Shown here: positions 1 to 12,975 of the stretch, in pieces | Numbering within the stretch: the stretch's first letter is position 1 | Layout of the letters: every line of letters begins with the position of its first letter | NCBI GenBank assembly: GCA_023101725.1 | Contig: JALJCO010003983.1 | Span: 487,001-551,000, forward strand | Source: Atherinomorus stipes | Taxonomy: Eukaryota; Chordata; Actinopteri; Atheriniformes; Atherinidae | Direction of reading: 5' to 3' | DNA: 64,000 bases | Notes under the pieces: generated by a model | What the model saw: the letters and a program-made list of their open reading frames with translations, nothing else | Database searches by the model: none | Told to the model about the DNA's origin: nothing | Made by a program: the position numbers and the translations under genes

Positions 1-390
1 GCAATGATACAAAATATTCATGGTTTGGTTCAGTTTGATACATGATTGTCAGGGTTCAATATATTTTTTCGATACATAAAAAAAACAAAACAAAACATTT
101 TCATGCCTTTTTTTAACACTTCAACTACCAGTGTCCTTTTGTCCACAACGGCCATCAGATTCATACCAAACATGCAAAGCAAAGTAGTTCAAAATGCTGG
201 ATCTGAATAAAGTCCAACACATAGTTTTCAACACATAACTCACTGTCAGAACACAAGTTGATAAAATAAATTAAAAAACTATATAGGCCTATTGTTTATT
301 CGATACATGGTGCTCATGGTTTGGCACCATATGGTTTGGTTCGATATGGATATTCCTTTTGGGTACCGTAAAACTGGGTTGCACCCCTTG
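1..390. mobile_element. Probable hAT-type DNA transposon fragment
   Basis: The stretch repeats a GGTTTGGTTC motif (near 26 and 332) and GATACAT (38, 73, 302), and ends in a GGTACCGT block followed by GGGTTGCACCCC. Fish hAT non-autonomous elements often combine a GGTTTGGTTCG-type motif with a terminus resembling GGTACCGTTACACCCC. That assignment is from memory. No transposase frame is visible and the left side runs off the window. Confidence 0.35.
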
Positions 391-3300
391 TTAAAACCAT
401 GAATCATTCAATATCCTGAGCAACAGACTCAAAAATCAAACATTTTATCTAATATATATTTGCTTATAGATTTATGATACAAGTAGGTTTTCAGTTTCCC
501 CTTTAATTATCACAAACAGGACTGAAGGAATTCAGTTCACTCTTGTTAGACAGCCCCCAGGGTTTTATTTAGTCTCTGTCCATGTCTAATGGCACTATAA
601 CTTCTTCCTGACAGGTGAACGGAAAATTAATGGACACACCTTCATGAATTTAAACAGATTTTGTCAAATGGCAGGAATAGGTCGCAGACAGGTGTTTGTC
701 TCTGAGTCACACTTTTAGGATCTATTTTTTTCTTTGTGTTACTGAGTTAGGAAGTGAAAACGAAACTGTTGCATTTTCACACTCAGCTTTGCTAACCTTC
801 AAATCCCAACAACTAAAACTTTTCTACTGTATCCAGCCTGTTTCACACTCATGAAAACTCACATTTGCTCTGAAGGTTAAACCTTTTGTGTTTTCATATG
901 TGCTGACAATGGGTAGCTGTGATTGAATCTCCTCATGTGTTTCAGAACATTAGAAAACACAACTGGCATTTAATGGACATCAGACAGACAGTGGATCTAT
1001 TGTTCCTACATTTTATTCAGATATTGAATCGGTAATTTCTTTGTCCCCCTTTATTGACTTGTATAACTGCATATTAAACAGAATTCCTCTTTTCCTCCTG
1101 ACATCTTAAAAGGTTTTCCGTTGCAGATTGAGGCTGACTTGATAAATGGTTATTGTTGAACAGGAACAAAATATATATTGATCAAGGGCCATGATATAGT
1201 AGATTAATAGAGCAGTCATGATTTCTGCTGTCCTTCCTCTGATGTCAAAGATGCAGAGTGGTAGTAAGGCAATACTTAAAAAAAAAGGCTATATTATGGC
1301 AGTTGTAACCTTGCATGGGTGAAATGATTCATCGCATCCCACTTGAGGTAAAAGCACTCATAGAATCAGAATTAGATTATAATTTTAAATTTCCTGATAT
1401 TTTAGCAGCATTGCAGCAACATAGAAACAGGACTTTTCCAACTGTAAACTTTGTAAAAACATCTCTATGCTGCAAACTTCTACAGTGTCCAGAGGATACT
1501 ATTGCAACATGTTGATCATACTGAGAGAAGACAACAATACTGTACTGATAGAAAACCCTTTGAAGATTTTTCTTGAGCACTGGGCTCTTGCACCGGGGCT
1601 ACTTTCAGCTATGGATTGACTGGCAACTCCAGAGCCAGTCATGTCAGCTGTCGATCAAGCTGTCAAAGCACAAAAGTCTGGCTCCCAAACCTCCATGGCA
1701 GTGCGTGGTTTGCAGCACAGGACTACCAGAGGCCAACCACATTAAAGCACTTGCTTCTCCTTCCTCACCAGAGAGCACAATAGCACTGCCTGCCAAAACC
1801 CTTGTGAATTCATGTTCGCTTCTAAATTACATGTACCTGCAGACCAATGTGATACAATTAGGAGCTGATTATGTGTAAATCAAATGATGACAGTCTGACT
1901 CTGTGGCTGTCTGGCATGTTGTCGTTCCCTGGTAGCCAATCCCCTGCCTCAGGAGAATGGTAATTGATTCCCTGGCCCCCTGTGGGAATGCAGCTCTGTT
2001 CATCACACAAGGTAGAGCTGCACAAGTATCCCTGACACTGGAAATTTAAATGAGCGTATACATCCAGATTGTGAATTTTCTTACAAACTTTGAACCAGAA
2101 AACTTTGGAATTGGAAAGTGGAAGATCCCCTGTTGCACAGGGAGAAGGGAATATGGGGAAATTATGTAATATACAGGAAATAAATATTAGCATAAACAAA
2201 TTCATGTGTGCTTTTTGGCACATTACATGATATCGAAAGGGTTTTCAAAGGTTACTGTATATGTATGCGTGTTTTTTATGTTGCAAGTTTATCTGAGTGC
2301 TTGTGGCTTGTGCCAAATCCCTGCCTTCTTTCTGAAGCTTCTTTGAAAATTTTATGAGATGTTGAACCATTGTGTTTGTGCACATCCTGATGTGAGCATT
2401 TGTGTTTGCTTACTTCAAAGAAAAACCGTGCATGTTAACCTTTATTTGTTCATCTATTTATTTTGTTTTTTACCTGATGCCTAAGCACTCACAGTAATGT
2501 GACATGTAGCTTATTATTTGCTCATAATAATGTCAAACTGCCTTTTTGTGGAGTAAGATAATCAAGCCTTCCCTACTGAGTTTTGGGAAAAAAAAATATT
2601 GTATTAAATTGTTATAATGAGAAATGTCATCATGGCTGAAATTTAAACATCAAGATTAGTCATGCGCAACTGGAAAGAAAAGTTAGGTTGGGAAAGGTGT
2701 GTAAATACCAAAGTTTTATGCTGCAAATTTAATAATTAAATTTTGGATTCATTCTGACATCACAACTAAACACAATATGATATTTTACTCTTATTTCAAC
2801 CTACAGTTTTAGAATGACTTGTGTTAATACAGTCAAAGGTGACACACATAATATATACTAAAACTGAGAAAGAGTAAGGGAGGGAGGGATTACACACACT
2901 ATAACCTGAGAGAGTAAAAAAAAAAAAAAGACAAGAAAAAAAAAAAAACATCTTGTGAGAGCACTCCAGTTGCCAGCACAGGAGCTAAGAGAGTGCTTCA
3001 TTGAGGATTAGGTCTTTTAGAATCACTCATCCACAGATCTCTGCCAGTATTCCCAGTGAGACTGATTATCTGGGCCTGTCGCAGACACACTGGATAATTA
3101 CAGGGCCTCCCTTAGGTCACTGCTCTCTCCATGCCCCATGAATGGAAATACACTGCTGAGCGAAATGCCAACGATGACTGCAAAGGGATACAGGTTACTC
3201 TCACTCATGTGCACACACAAAAATGACAAACATCTTTTTCTTTTTTTCTGATTTTGCAGTTGTTTTAATCCCATTTTCCTCTCTTGTCCTTGTCTGCCAT

Positions 3301-4680
3301 CACACATTGTCCCATGCATCTCTTTCTTAGACATATTCTCGCTCTTAGTTAAGTCATCACCCGCTTTTTCCTTTTGAAAGTGTTCTTATTTCCTTTTTTA
3401 AACCCCCCTCCACCTCATGTCAGCTATACCTCTCCCCCTAGTGGCTGGTTCATAAACTACACACAGTGAAAACTCCAAAACAGCACAAAAGTAATTTTCA
3501 TGCTGTCCCAGAAGTAATTGCTATTCCTGTTGGTGGCCATGACACACGTACAAAAGACAGGAGGAAAAGAGGAGTGAGAGTAAGATACTCCACAAGGACA
3601 AAGTGACACTGGAAGAAATTCTAGACCTCTACTTGTCCCAGAGCCCCACCAGCAACATGACACCAAAGCCCCCTTTTCCATCCAAAAAAAAAAAACTGCT
3701 TGCAGACTGAATCCTCAACACAATAACCCCACATATGTTTACATTTTTTAGAGGCTAAACCAATGCATTTTGAATTTATATCTTTCTCCTTTAATTTTGT
3801 TTTGTGTAGTGTGTTTCAAAACAATTTGATAGCCATGTATGATTTTTTTTCTTTTATTGTTTTTTTTGTTGTTGTTGTTGTACTTGACAGGTTTCAGAAG
3901 GTTTCAGTTTCAACTTTCCAAGCATTTGTTGCCAGTGGTCAAAGGAGTTGTATCATTCAGTCAACACACTGAATGAAATGAAAGCAATGACATCACTGTT
4001 GTTTTGTTCTGCGTTGCTCCGATAGTGGCTCTCATAAATAAATGATAAGGCACAGACTGAGCCAGGCTGGGTCACAGGGTGTATGTGTTCATAGGATAGG
4101 TTTGACCTGAAACATAGTGTTGTCTGACTAAAAACTACAAAAATCAGCAGCGAGTGGAAGCAAGGAAAATGAATTAATAAAAAAGTGGACTGAAAGTAAA
4201 AATAATAAGATGAAGCATTATACCTGTATTGTTTACTTGGAAGAAAACACATTGAGCTTCATTTTATCATCTCTGACAAGCTTCAGAGACATTAGCATCG
4301 TTTAGGGCCATTTCAGAGCCAAGCTTATGGACCATCCAGGACCCCACCCTCCCTTCACCCTTTCACTCTGTGTGTGGCTGCTTAATTATTGATGCTTATG
4401 TATTGCTGATTTTGGTCTTTGTGTTGTCCCCGATGAATGCTCCAGTGAGGCGGATGGAGGTATTTATCTAACTCAGAAAGTAGGGCTCTATTCCTCATCC
4501 TGTCCGCACACGGCCAGGCCATCCCAGTGGATATGACCTCAGCATTGCGGCACTGAGAGGACGTTCTCACACATGCAGGAGTATATGTTTTCATTTAACA
4601 CTGAAATTATATACAGGGCAGCACTGAGGGAGTTGGCTTTACTCTCCAGTTATCCAAAAGCTGCAAGAATAAAGTGATCT
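391..4680. other. Unannotated AT-rich sequence, no gene recognised
   Basis: I see no supported gene here. The open frames are short (at most about 120 codons), overlap on opposite strands and have no recognisable domain. Two A-rich tracts (about 2917-2929 and 2936-2948) and a T/GTT-rich tract (3842-3880) are the only low-complexity features. Confidence 0.6.
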
Positions 4681-4696
4681 ACTCAACTACAATAGT

Positions 4697-4770
4697 AAAA
4701 AAAAAGAAAAAAAAAGGCAAAAAGGCCAAAAAGAAAAAAAAAAGAAAGAAACAAAACAAACAAACAAAAT
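4697..4770. repeat. A-rich low-complexity tract
   Basis: Runs of A broken by G and C (AAAAAG, AAAAGGCC, AAAC units). It could be an old poly-A tail, but no retroposon body is recognised beside it. Confidence 0.6.
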
Positions 4771-4942
4771 AACTGTTATTGTGATTGTTATTGTATCTGA
4801 TTGTTAATGTTTTTTATTATTTCATTGTATGTCTTGTATAATTATCTTGTAACTTCTGTTGCCTCTTTGCCAGGACTCTCTTGAAAAAGAGGATTTTAAT
4901 CTCAGTGGGACTTTCCTGGGAAAACAATGGTATAAACAACCG

Positions 4943-4994
4943 CCCCCCCCCCCCCCCCCCCCCCCCCCCCACCACCACCACCACCACCACCACC
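4943..4994. repeat. Poly-C (28) plus (ACC)n compound microsatellite
   Basis: An uninterrupted run of 28 C (4943-4970) passes straight into eight ACC triplets. The open frames across it (poly-Pro/Thr on plus, poly-Gly/Val on minus) are artefacts of the repeat. Confidence 0.95.
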
Positions 4995-7230
4995 AAAAAA
5001 AGCTTCATTTCTCATGCTACTGGATATCAAATTAAATCAAAATTTGGTTTCTATAAATCAAATGAGCTGCTTTCAACTTGCTCTGTTGCTCATTTCTTTC
5101 TTTCTCAGCAGTAGGAATATATGCTGTTAAATCAAACTTAGTTTGTATATTGGCTATACAGTTCACAAATACAAAATGAGAATACTATTAACTTCATTTG
5201 TGCTCCTTTGCTTTTGGGAAAGCTCAATGGTGCTCTCTTGTGGTAAAAGAGTATCATTGCTGTTATCTATAAGTATCTGACATGTTCCTCACAAGCTGTA
5301 TAGTACTGTGAATTTGCACTTTTATCTCAAAATATGTGATCTGTCAATACACTTTCGAAAATGACTATATAAAGTCACACACAAGTTGTTGCACTTAACA
5401 CAAATAGAGGAAAAGGAACAATTAATTTTTGTCAAACCTACTCAATGTCACTGTCAGCCAATAATCACAATTACTACTTTTTCTTTGCACTATTCTGTTT
5501 CTTGTAAAAACCTGTTTCATCTCAATGACTGATTTGAATTACAGCTGAAACTGAAATTGTAAAGATGGATAACATGAGAAATTATTTTCCACATTATTAT
5601 GTGTAACTAAAGGAATTCAATCTGCCATAGTATTGAAGTACATTATTGTATGTATTGTTTCAAATATTAACATGCTTCATAAATAAAGTTTCTGTGAGCT
5701 CTAATGGTTGGATTGGTGTCCCTTTTAAGAGAAACACTTATTCTATCCTTCTGCTCCCTTCTCCAAGACATGAGACCTATTGGTGTCCTACTGCCAGTCT
5801 CGGAGTAGTTCGATAGATTTTATCAAACAGATCTGGTTACACAAGCTGTAGCACTAAGAAGGTGGAGGACCTCCAAAAACAATATTAGCAGTATTGACAT
5901 CTTTAATGTGTGGCAAAGGTCTAATCCCAGAGGGCACCACACTAATGGGGAAATATTGAGTGTTGCCAGAACAGAGGTTTTCTTCTAATCTGTCCATTAT
6001 GTGCTTTGGACAACCACTTTCTGCTGAGATGAATATACAGAGATGGATGGGAGATAATGTGATCAATTTGGATAGAAAAAGAGGGGTGATAACTCAAAGT
6101 CATTCACACTCTCTGATGATCAGTCTGTCTGAAAGAATACTATTAAATTGGAATCTTTGAGCCATTTCCTCTCTCAGTCTCTTCTTATGGTTTGCTGAGT
6201 GATCCAATCAATGCACTTTCCATCTTTTCCCGTTTCATCCTTCACTTATTGTGACCTTTTAAAGTCTTCTCTGTGTCACTTTTAAAACTTTTCTCTTGAA
6301 CCTAACAAGAAATCAGCCCTTTCCCCATTCCTTCAGCCTCTGGTCTTTTTCACACGAGGATATAATAAACAAAGACCAGTTGTTAGTTTGCAGGACAGCA
6401 GCCATCATTCTCCATTATTTAAGCCTGCACACATAGCTTTGAACATGCTACTCAATGAGGGAACTAGCAGAATGCCAGAGACAGTGAGGGGAGTTGGGGA
6501 GCTCAAACTGGATGATTTACGAAGACACATCCAGTTCCGTGATGCATAACTAAGACAACACTGTTGGTCTGTGGTTTAGCAACACACAATGCTCTTCTTT
6601 AGGTCTGCAGCTCTATCAGAGCACCCTATCTCTGCTCCACATCCAGCCATGTTGGTACCACACATCAGGCCCAGCAGCCAGCGGATGGTTCTGGAGTTGG
6701 TGATAACATTTTGTATTGTCTGAGTTTGAAACCCATTTTGGCCACAGTCTTGTATTGCAACTCTAGCTTAAGTTACTGTTGGGCAGAAAGAGGTGTGGAG
6801 TGTGTTGTGGAAGAGTGGGTGATTTGAGAATTACAATGATGAATGATATTTTTCTGGATAAAGAAAACACAATCAACCATAACTTTACAACCATTGGTCC
6901 AGTACTGCACAGATCTTTCAACCTTACACAATAGATTAAATGACCTCAGCGGGTGGGGTGTTTGGCACTGGGATGTTAACAGCAGACCTTTCAGGTCCTG
7001 TGGATTGGACAGTGCTATTGCCATTTGCTAATAATGAGGGGATTTTTTACCCATCCCACAGAAACTCTATTGAATAGAGAGCTGGGGGATTTGGGAACTA
7101 AGTAAGCAACAACTAAATATATACATAATAAATATATATATAATATAACAAAATTCTATAGCTAGTTTCTAAAATGTAAATAAACAAACAAACAAAAACT
7201 TGTGTGTAACTGGATGGAAACAGAAGCCCC
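4995..7230. other. Unannotated sequence, no gene recognised
   Basis: AT-rich single-copy-looking DNA. None of the short open frames has a recognisable domain. A short AT-alternating patch lies at 7120-7147. Confidence 0.55.
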
Positions 7231-7532
7231 AAATTTTGAATGTAAACAAGTTTCATGGACATTTCTGGTTTACTTCCGCAGGCGATCAATTTCTGCTAAG
7301 TGCTTCCGGTTAAGTAAGATCTACATTCATTTACATTGAATAGTGATGACGCTAAAATTGTAACATTCTCATTTATTTCCTATAAAAGAAGGTGTTTTAT
7401 TACGTCCTCACCCTGCTATGATACTGAACTGGGAGGATAATATGATGAAATGGCCTAATGTTTCAGCTTGGACAGTAGACTCACGCACATCCCAAGGAAT
7501 GAGCTGGGTGCTGGATGCAAAATAGAGCACAG

Positions 7533-7636
7533 GCTTGAAGAATACAGATCAAGCACACCAGAGAATGCTCCTCAGAAGAATTTAATAAATTCTTCTGAGG
7601 AGCATTCTCTGGTGTGCGGATCTGTATTCTTCAAGC
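7533..7636. repeat. Near-perfect long hairpin (inverted repeat)
   Basis: The left arm 7533-7584 and right arm 7586-7636 are reverse complements around a single central base at 7585. The only visible difference is one small mismatch/indel near the CAGATC/GATCTG portion. The surrounding GC-richer stretch (7230-7800) looks like accessory DNA but was not recognised. Confidence 0.95.
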
Positions 7637-7799
7637 TAATGTTACAGCTAGCAATATATTTTCATACTTTGTTGAGTCCATGGTGATAAACAGGAACACG
7701 ATAGACTTACGTAGTGATGCAGAGGGCTGTGTGTTGATAACCGACACAAACACAGCAGTTTAGTGTAAATGAAGGTGGATGTTCAAGCAAGCCAGTGTC

Positions 7800-9110
7800 T
7801 GAATGATTCCTGTCAGAAGGCTGGAGTGGTGGTTATGAAGGGGGTTTTTTTGTTATGGAAGATGGAGGATGGATCAACAGTGAGATATTAGGTTTGATTT
7901 ACCTTGACATTTTTGGTGATCAGTTGTCGCCTTCATCAGAAGTTATAACACTCTGTTGTAAAGATCTGCCGGCTCACATGACACCCTGCAGCTCCCACTG
8001 GAGACATGGAGGCGACAGGAGGAGATCCGTCGTTTCTATTAAAGGCCTCCTTCCACTGAAAACCCGTTTAACTTGCTCCTTCTGAAATACGGAGGGTTTC
8101 TTGTTTACTTACACATGCTGACTTGCTAGCGTTGCTTTCCCCCCAGTCGGCTGTGCTTTCTCTTTAGAGGAACAATACGAAGAAAAGAGCGAATCGGGAA
8201 CAGCCTTGCACTTCTACGTCACATTGCAAATAGCGTATCCCACGTGGGGTTTCTATCTGTCCATTGGAAGGCAGGTAACCCTCCACTACACACTAGAAGT
8301 AAAGACTGCACGACTGTAGCTTCGGAGTTGAGAAGCTAATTAGCTAACTGTTTACTAGCATGGCGGAACAAACTTGTTTGTCGGCTCTATTTCCTGTCTG
8401 TAACAAAATAAGAGCGGAGGGCGGAGCTTCCTTCATACACTCGTGGGAGCCAGCCAATCAGACGGAAATTCATGAGGAGGACCCGGAAAAGCCTGCCGTT
8501 GGACCACAAGCCTCTCTTCTAGTATACAAATACCGCTGGATACAAAGCAACCAGAAGGTTTTTTTAAACAGAAACGATGCAGAATGCATTCAATAATAAT
8601 GGAGAACACAGAAATATTAATGAAATGACCATGGAAGTACAACTTTAAGTAATCTATACCATAAAGTTGTAGCCTATAAGTGCTCAGTCAGCAGACTGTT
8701 TCTTAGCTAAGCTGATGAAAGTTATCTTTTCTTCTGTCCATGTGCGGGTCAGGTTCAGAAAAGACAGTCAGGGTCAGGCTTGGATCGCCTCCACCTGTCA
8801 GCTCTGCTTCTATTGTTTGGTCAGACACGAAAATTTATAAATCACACGTGGATACAATCATGAGATCATTTTTATGATCAGATGTGCGCTCATTTCCACG
8901 CTTGTTTGATAAATGGGACCACTGACTTTTTTCCGCCTGAAATGGCGTCTTAGCAACAAATGTCACATGACTGGCGGAGACCGATTGGCTTGTAGGTGTG
9001 AATATAACGCAAGTGTCGAACCCGTTAAAATTTATTTTAGATCTATTTTTAGGTTAAATACAATTTTAAATGTCGTACTTTCATTTTGCACCCCTCCAAA
9101 TGTATTGTGG
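7800..9110. other. GC-richer accessory-type DNA, unrecognised
   Basis: This stretch is richer in CpG than its surroundings. It contains a TTAA followed by AGGCCTCC at 8039, several CCAAT/ATTGG boxes (for example near 8455) and an ATG-led frame at 8360-8596 with no recognisable domain. It resembles the body of an old mobile element, but I cannot name one. A CpG-rich promoter cannot be excluded. Confidence 0.3.
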
Positions 9111-9113
9111 AGG

Positions 9114-9137
9114 TTTTTTTTTTTTTTTTTTTTTTTT
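9114..9137. repeat. Poly-T tract
   Basis: An uninterrupted run of T following GGAGG. Confidence 0.9.
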
Positions 9138-10532
9138 CTAAATATAGCTTTTGATAAAAATGTTACATATTTAAGCTTTAAGTATGAACATTTTTTTCTG
9201 CAATACCTTTTTATTTTCTGCACAGATAAATGACCACAATACCAACTTGTCATTTTACAGTTCTTTGAATTCCAGCCATTGTAACATAGCAATTACAGCA
9301 CTTCACAAATTTACACATGCTGTACAAGCCAAACTAAAACATGCAAACGGCCAAAAATCGGTCATTTAAAGACTATCTTCATCAAAGTTGGCTTTAAAGC
9401 CTATGTTGCTGAGACCAACCATTGTGGTAACTTTGTATTCAGTCAACTGTAGCCCTTTTTTTAATCTCAGTAAAAGAAAAAAAAAGTATCAGGGGCCCTT
9501 ACAGAAGCCAGCGGTTCTGGCAGATTAACCACACAAAATTAAGTGATTTTTCAACTTTCCACACAAGAGGGCACAGCTGGTAAAAACATTAAAACCAAAG
9601 GAGCTAGATATAGTAATAAAATTTTGGGGTTTAAGTAAAATGAATTGCTCATTTTTGGACACAGAATTTTGGGATAGATATAGACAGAAAACAAGAGCAA
9701 ATACTGAAAGGGGCTCAGGTCATTATTGCTGATTAAGAACAAAGGTATGTCTGTGTATCTTGATACATTTCCAAACTCTCTGAGTATAATTGCACATATC
9801 AGTAGAATTATTATTGAAGCAAATCTATGCTGTCTTTATTTTGATATGGTTTTGGAAATTGTTCACACCTCAGCCATGTGGCTGGATCTTTAGACAACCG
9901 AATACCATAATAGACCAAAACAGTGTATTACTTCTTAAATTCAAGTAAAAATCCAAATAATTCATTTGAGAGATTTTCTCCTTTCAAAAAGAAAAACAAA
10001 AAGGAAAAAGATAAAAAAGTCCATATGCTGGACCTCCTCCATTTCCCTTAAGGCTTTCCCGCTGATATCAATCTGCTTGCAGTGTGCACAGAGGCAGAGG
10101 AGATGCTGCACTGCTGCTGATGAGGGTAATTACGTTTGCCACAAAATGTTCAGTGATTGCATGAAATATTGCTAACCCAGAGTTGGTAATCCTCCTCAGA
10201 AACACTTTTTGTTATACTGGGTGAAATGGTCCTTCCATCCTGACAGGTCAACACATCATGTATTCCTAAAAAGGAAGGAAAAAGGTCAGACCTCTGTGAG
10301 AGCTGCAGGTCTGTAAAGACACTGACCTACCCCTGCCATTCGCACTGCAAGGCAGGAATCGGTAATTCGCAACTTATAAGAATGAATCGATGCCTTTATG
10401 TCTCGTCTCTGTCCTTCCTCTCTCACTGTCCCCCACGTGACCCCCTTGTGCACCACCCACTGTAAACAAATATTGCTAACAGACTGTTAACTGCTGCCAC
10501 GCCAAAAACCAAACCAAAACAACAGATGAGGA
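9138..10532. other. Unannotated AT-rich sequence with one short hairpin repeat
   Basis: No gene is recognised. At 10330-10370 it holds a stem-loop (CCTGCC / GGCAGG) whose sequence recurs inverted at 23577-23621. Confidence 0.5.
10330..10370. repeat. Short hairpin repeat, copy 1
   Basis: CTGCCATTCGCAC, then a few bases, then GGCAGG and ATTCGC. The reverse complement of 23577-23621 shows the same layout: CTGCCATTCGCAC, GGCAGG, ATTCGCA. Shared terminal hairpin of an unidentified repeat family. Confidence 0.6.
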
Positions 10533-10954
10533 TTAAAGTGCCAGTAGGATGAAGTTTCCCGGCGACTTTTGGTCCCTTTTTAGTCAGACTCTAAGTACCC
10601 GAATATTGTATCGTCCGCGGTAACTCAGCCTTGTCATAGAATAGCAGGCGCTACGAGTTAGCGCTACTGTTAGCACCGGCATACAATGACCCAGGTTCAG
10701 TGGGCAGGACCAGAAGGCACGCTTACTTCTGTTGTCATGGTGCTCTGGTGGAGAGGAGGCGGAGTGATACGGAGATACCTGCAGACATTCACCCATACAC
10801 TCAGCAGTAACCTGCAGACACGCGCCTCTCCACACACTCATGTTGGAGTTTAAAAAAAAAAAAAAAAAGGAGGATTGAACACAGCAACGTCAGGCTTGAA
10901 GAAGTTTGTATTGAGCCTCTGTGGATCTATAAAGGACATTCGGCGGTCATGACA

Positions 10955-11060
10955 CAGACGCTGATGAAAATGAAATGAAATGAATGGAATGAAAAATACT
11001 TTATTTATCCCAGAAGGGAAATTCAACATTGTAATGTTGCAGTGAGTATGAATAGTGTTT
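10955..11060 (-). mobile_element. LINE 3' tail fragment (CR1/L2-like)
   Basis: On the minus strand it reads GAATTTCCCTTCTGGGATAA, then ATAAAGTA, followed by degenerate ATTCC/ATTTC repeats. Many teleost LINEs end in GAATTTCCC, a short spacer, AATAAAGTA and a simple tail. The same motif recurs on the plus strand at 62868-62910. Only the 3' untranslated end is present, as expected for 5'-truncated LINE copies. Confidence 0.55.
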
Positions 11061-11211
11061 AAGATGAAAACAGCATCATATTCCAGCAACAACTTTCCCT
11101 AAATTATTTACTTCACCCATGACCCGAATTCAGTTAATAGTTAATCCTAAGACATTTTAAACTAGTTCTGTTCATTAGATCTGTCTTCGTCTGACCGGAG
11201 CGGTACAGTGA

Positions 11212-11231
11212 TGATGATGATGATGATGAAG
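11212..11231. repeat. Short (ATG)n microsatellite
   Basis: About six consecutive GATGAT-type triplets inside the TTAA-flanked element. Confidence 0.8.
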
Positions 11232-11869
11232 AAGGCCTGATTGCAAACCCAAGTCCGCAGCCGAATACTCGCGCACAACGGGAAGAATTATAAACTGGAA
11301 TAATCACAAACATCAGATTCCCTCTGAGATAAAAGACACAAACATGATGAGAAACGTTTATTAGAAACTTTGTGTTTCTTCGTGAGGGCTTGAAGCCGTT
11401 ATAACCTCTCCTGAGGAGGAGACAGAGCTGCAGGGAGATTTCCTGTTAGTTCGGTCGGCACATTCCTGCAGAAATGAAATCATCCACAAGCTTTTCAGTG
11501 GGGAGGACAAAAAGATTGCTGTTGTCCTTCGTACACCAGGTACAAAGCAGTTCTGATGCGAACTGGGCGCCATGATGTCGGTTTGTTGTCGTAGGTCTTG
11601 GAGGGAGGGACTTGGACAGTGTAGTTCGGGGGAGGGGGGTTATTGGCTGGAAGTCATGGCGTCACAAGCTGCGCTAGGAGCAAAATAGGCAGAACTGCCA
11701 ATCAGCCCATTTGTGAATGCTAACTTTGCCATGTAGGCAGACACACCCAGGGAAAAAGGAAATGCGAATCTATAATTTAATCCCTTAGGGAACATAGGCA
11801 GGCTGGGGAAACTAAAATATATGATCAAAAACCTCAAAAAATGCAAATTTCATACCAGGGGCACTTTAA

Positions 11870-12825
11870 GTCTCGGAGGCGTTGGCGTTTGCAGTGTGGA
11901 GTTCTTACATGGCAGAAGGAGTTGGAGGTGAGTGGATTAAAGCTTTTAAAAATGTGGTTTGTCAGCTGTTTACTATCAAGTTAACGAGCTATCCACTACG
12001 CTGTTATCATTAACCTGGTTGTAAAACATCGGCACACATATCCCTGTGCTCTGAAGGCGTGGTTTTGGGTGGTGTGTTTTTTAAACTGTCGCTTGCTCAA
12101 GCCGTTTTTCCAACATTGCCAACCTTAGCTTTAACAACATTTCTTATTCATTTCCTTCCCGCCCTCCCCCTCCCCCAATAAAATAAACAGGAAAGGAACA
12201 GTCTGTGCTGAAGAAAAAAAGAGCCACTCCTGTTTATAACAACATCTAAGCTGTGTCTGAAACTAATGCCTATGAGTTGACAATAGAGATGTTACAGTAG
12301 TACTTTATGATGCTAACATCCTAGCCAAGCACTAAACAGCATGCAGCATAATAGGCTTACATTTGTCAAACGTTTGCTAAATTAGTTGAAAAGATGATAC
12401 ACAATAAAATGGAAACCATTGAATAACCCATTAATTGCAGTACTTTTGCAAAGCAGTGGGGTAACTTGTTTTACTAAGCTGACACTTCACTGAGCCAGAG
12501 TGTAAATATAATGTTCTACTTTAAAGTGTATATATATATATACATAATATATATCAGGGGAACCATATGAGCCTAGCCTTTGTATGCTTTTTTTTCAGTA
12601 TTTTCATCAGTATTTTAGCCTAGCTACCAAGGCTAGTCTGGCTAACGTTCTGAACAAATGTGTAATCTGTACATATGTACATTTGTATGTTTTCTTCTCC
12701 GAGTCCTGTTGCTCTCCAGGGGTTGCTACTATTGTTTGATTCAGTATGCAAATGATGACGTCAAGCTCTCTGGGGAATTTTCTCTGGCCCTTTCTTGGCA
12801 AGTCGACATGTGAAATCCCTCATTC
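11870..12825. other. Unannotated sequence
   Basis: No gene is supported. An ATG-led mini-frame with a splice-donor-like GGTGAG (11909-11932) was considered and rejected. A short (TA)n patch lies at 12529-12553. Confidence 0.45.
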
Positions 12826-12975
12826 TGAAGGGCCAGATTCATACCCCCTACCGGTCATTATTTCCACTACTGTTGTTATTTCCTTCATACAAACTGGGAC
12901 ACTACTACCTTAATGGGGCGCGTAAAATTTAGGGATAGGGCTTAGGGCTAGGGGGTGTATTGGGACAGGGCTTAA
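12826..12975. mobile_element. Small inverted-repeat element (MITE candidate)
   Basis: The left side has GGGCCAGATTCATACCCCCT. The right side, reverse-complemented, has AAGCCCTGTCCCAATACACC followed by CCCTAGCCCTA. The ends are therefore imperfect inverted repeats around about 60 bp. The AGGGCTAGGG / GTATTGGGACA combination is a teleost repeat signature I recognise only loosely. No coding capacity. Confidence 0.4.

Larger units (their letters stand above)
10537..11865. mobile_element. TTAA-flanked non-autonomous DNA element (candidate)
   Basis: TTAA at 10533-10536 and 11866-11869 flank imperfect terminal inverted repeats. The left end begins AGTGCC and has ATGAA a few bases in; the reverse complement of the right end also begins AGTGCC with ATGAA at the same offset. 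About 17 of the first 23 positions match. TTAA target duplications are typical of the piggyBac and Kolobok superfamilies. The 1.33-kb body has no long transposase frame and carries a LINE 3' tail (10955-11060). The two ends could instead belong to different copies. Confidence 0.5.

Noticed and set aside
4817..5114. Poly-Gly and poly-Pro frames
   Set aside because: Artefacts of the C28/(ACC)n tract.
11909..11932. ATG followed by six codons and a GGTGAG splice-donor-like site, as a possible host first exon
   Set aside because: Too short to judge, no promoter or following exon seen, and it lies directly outside a TTAA element end. Chance is likely.
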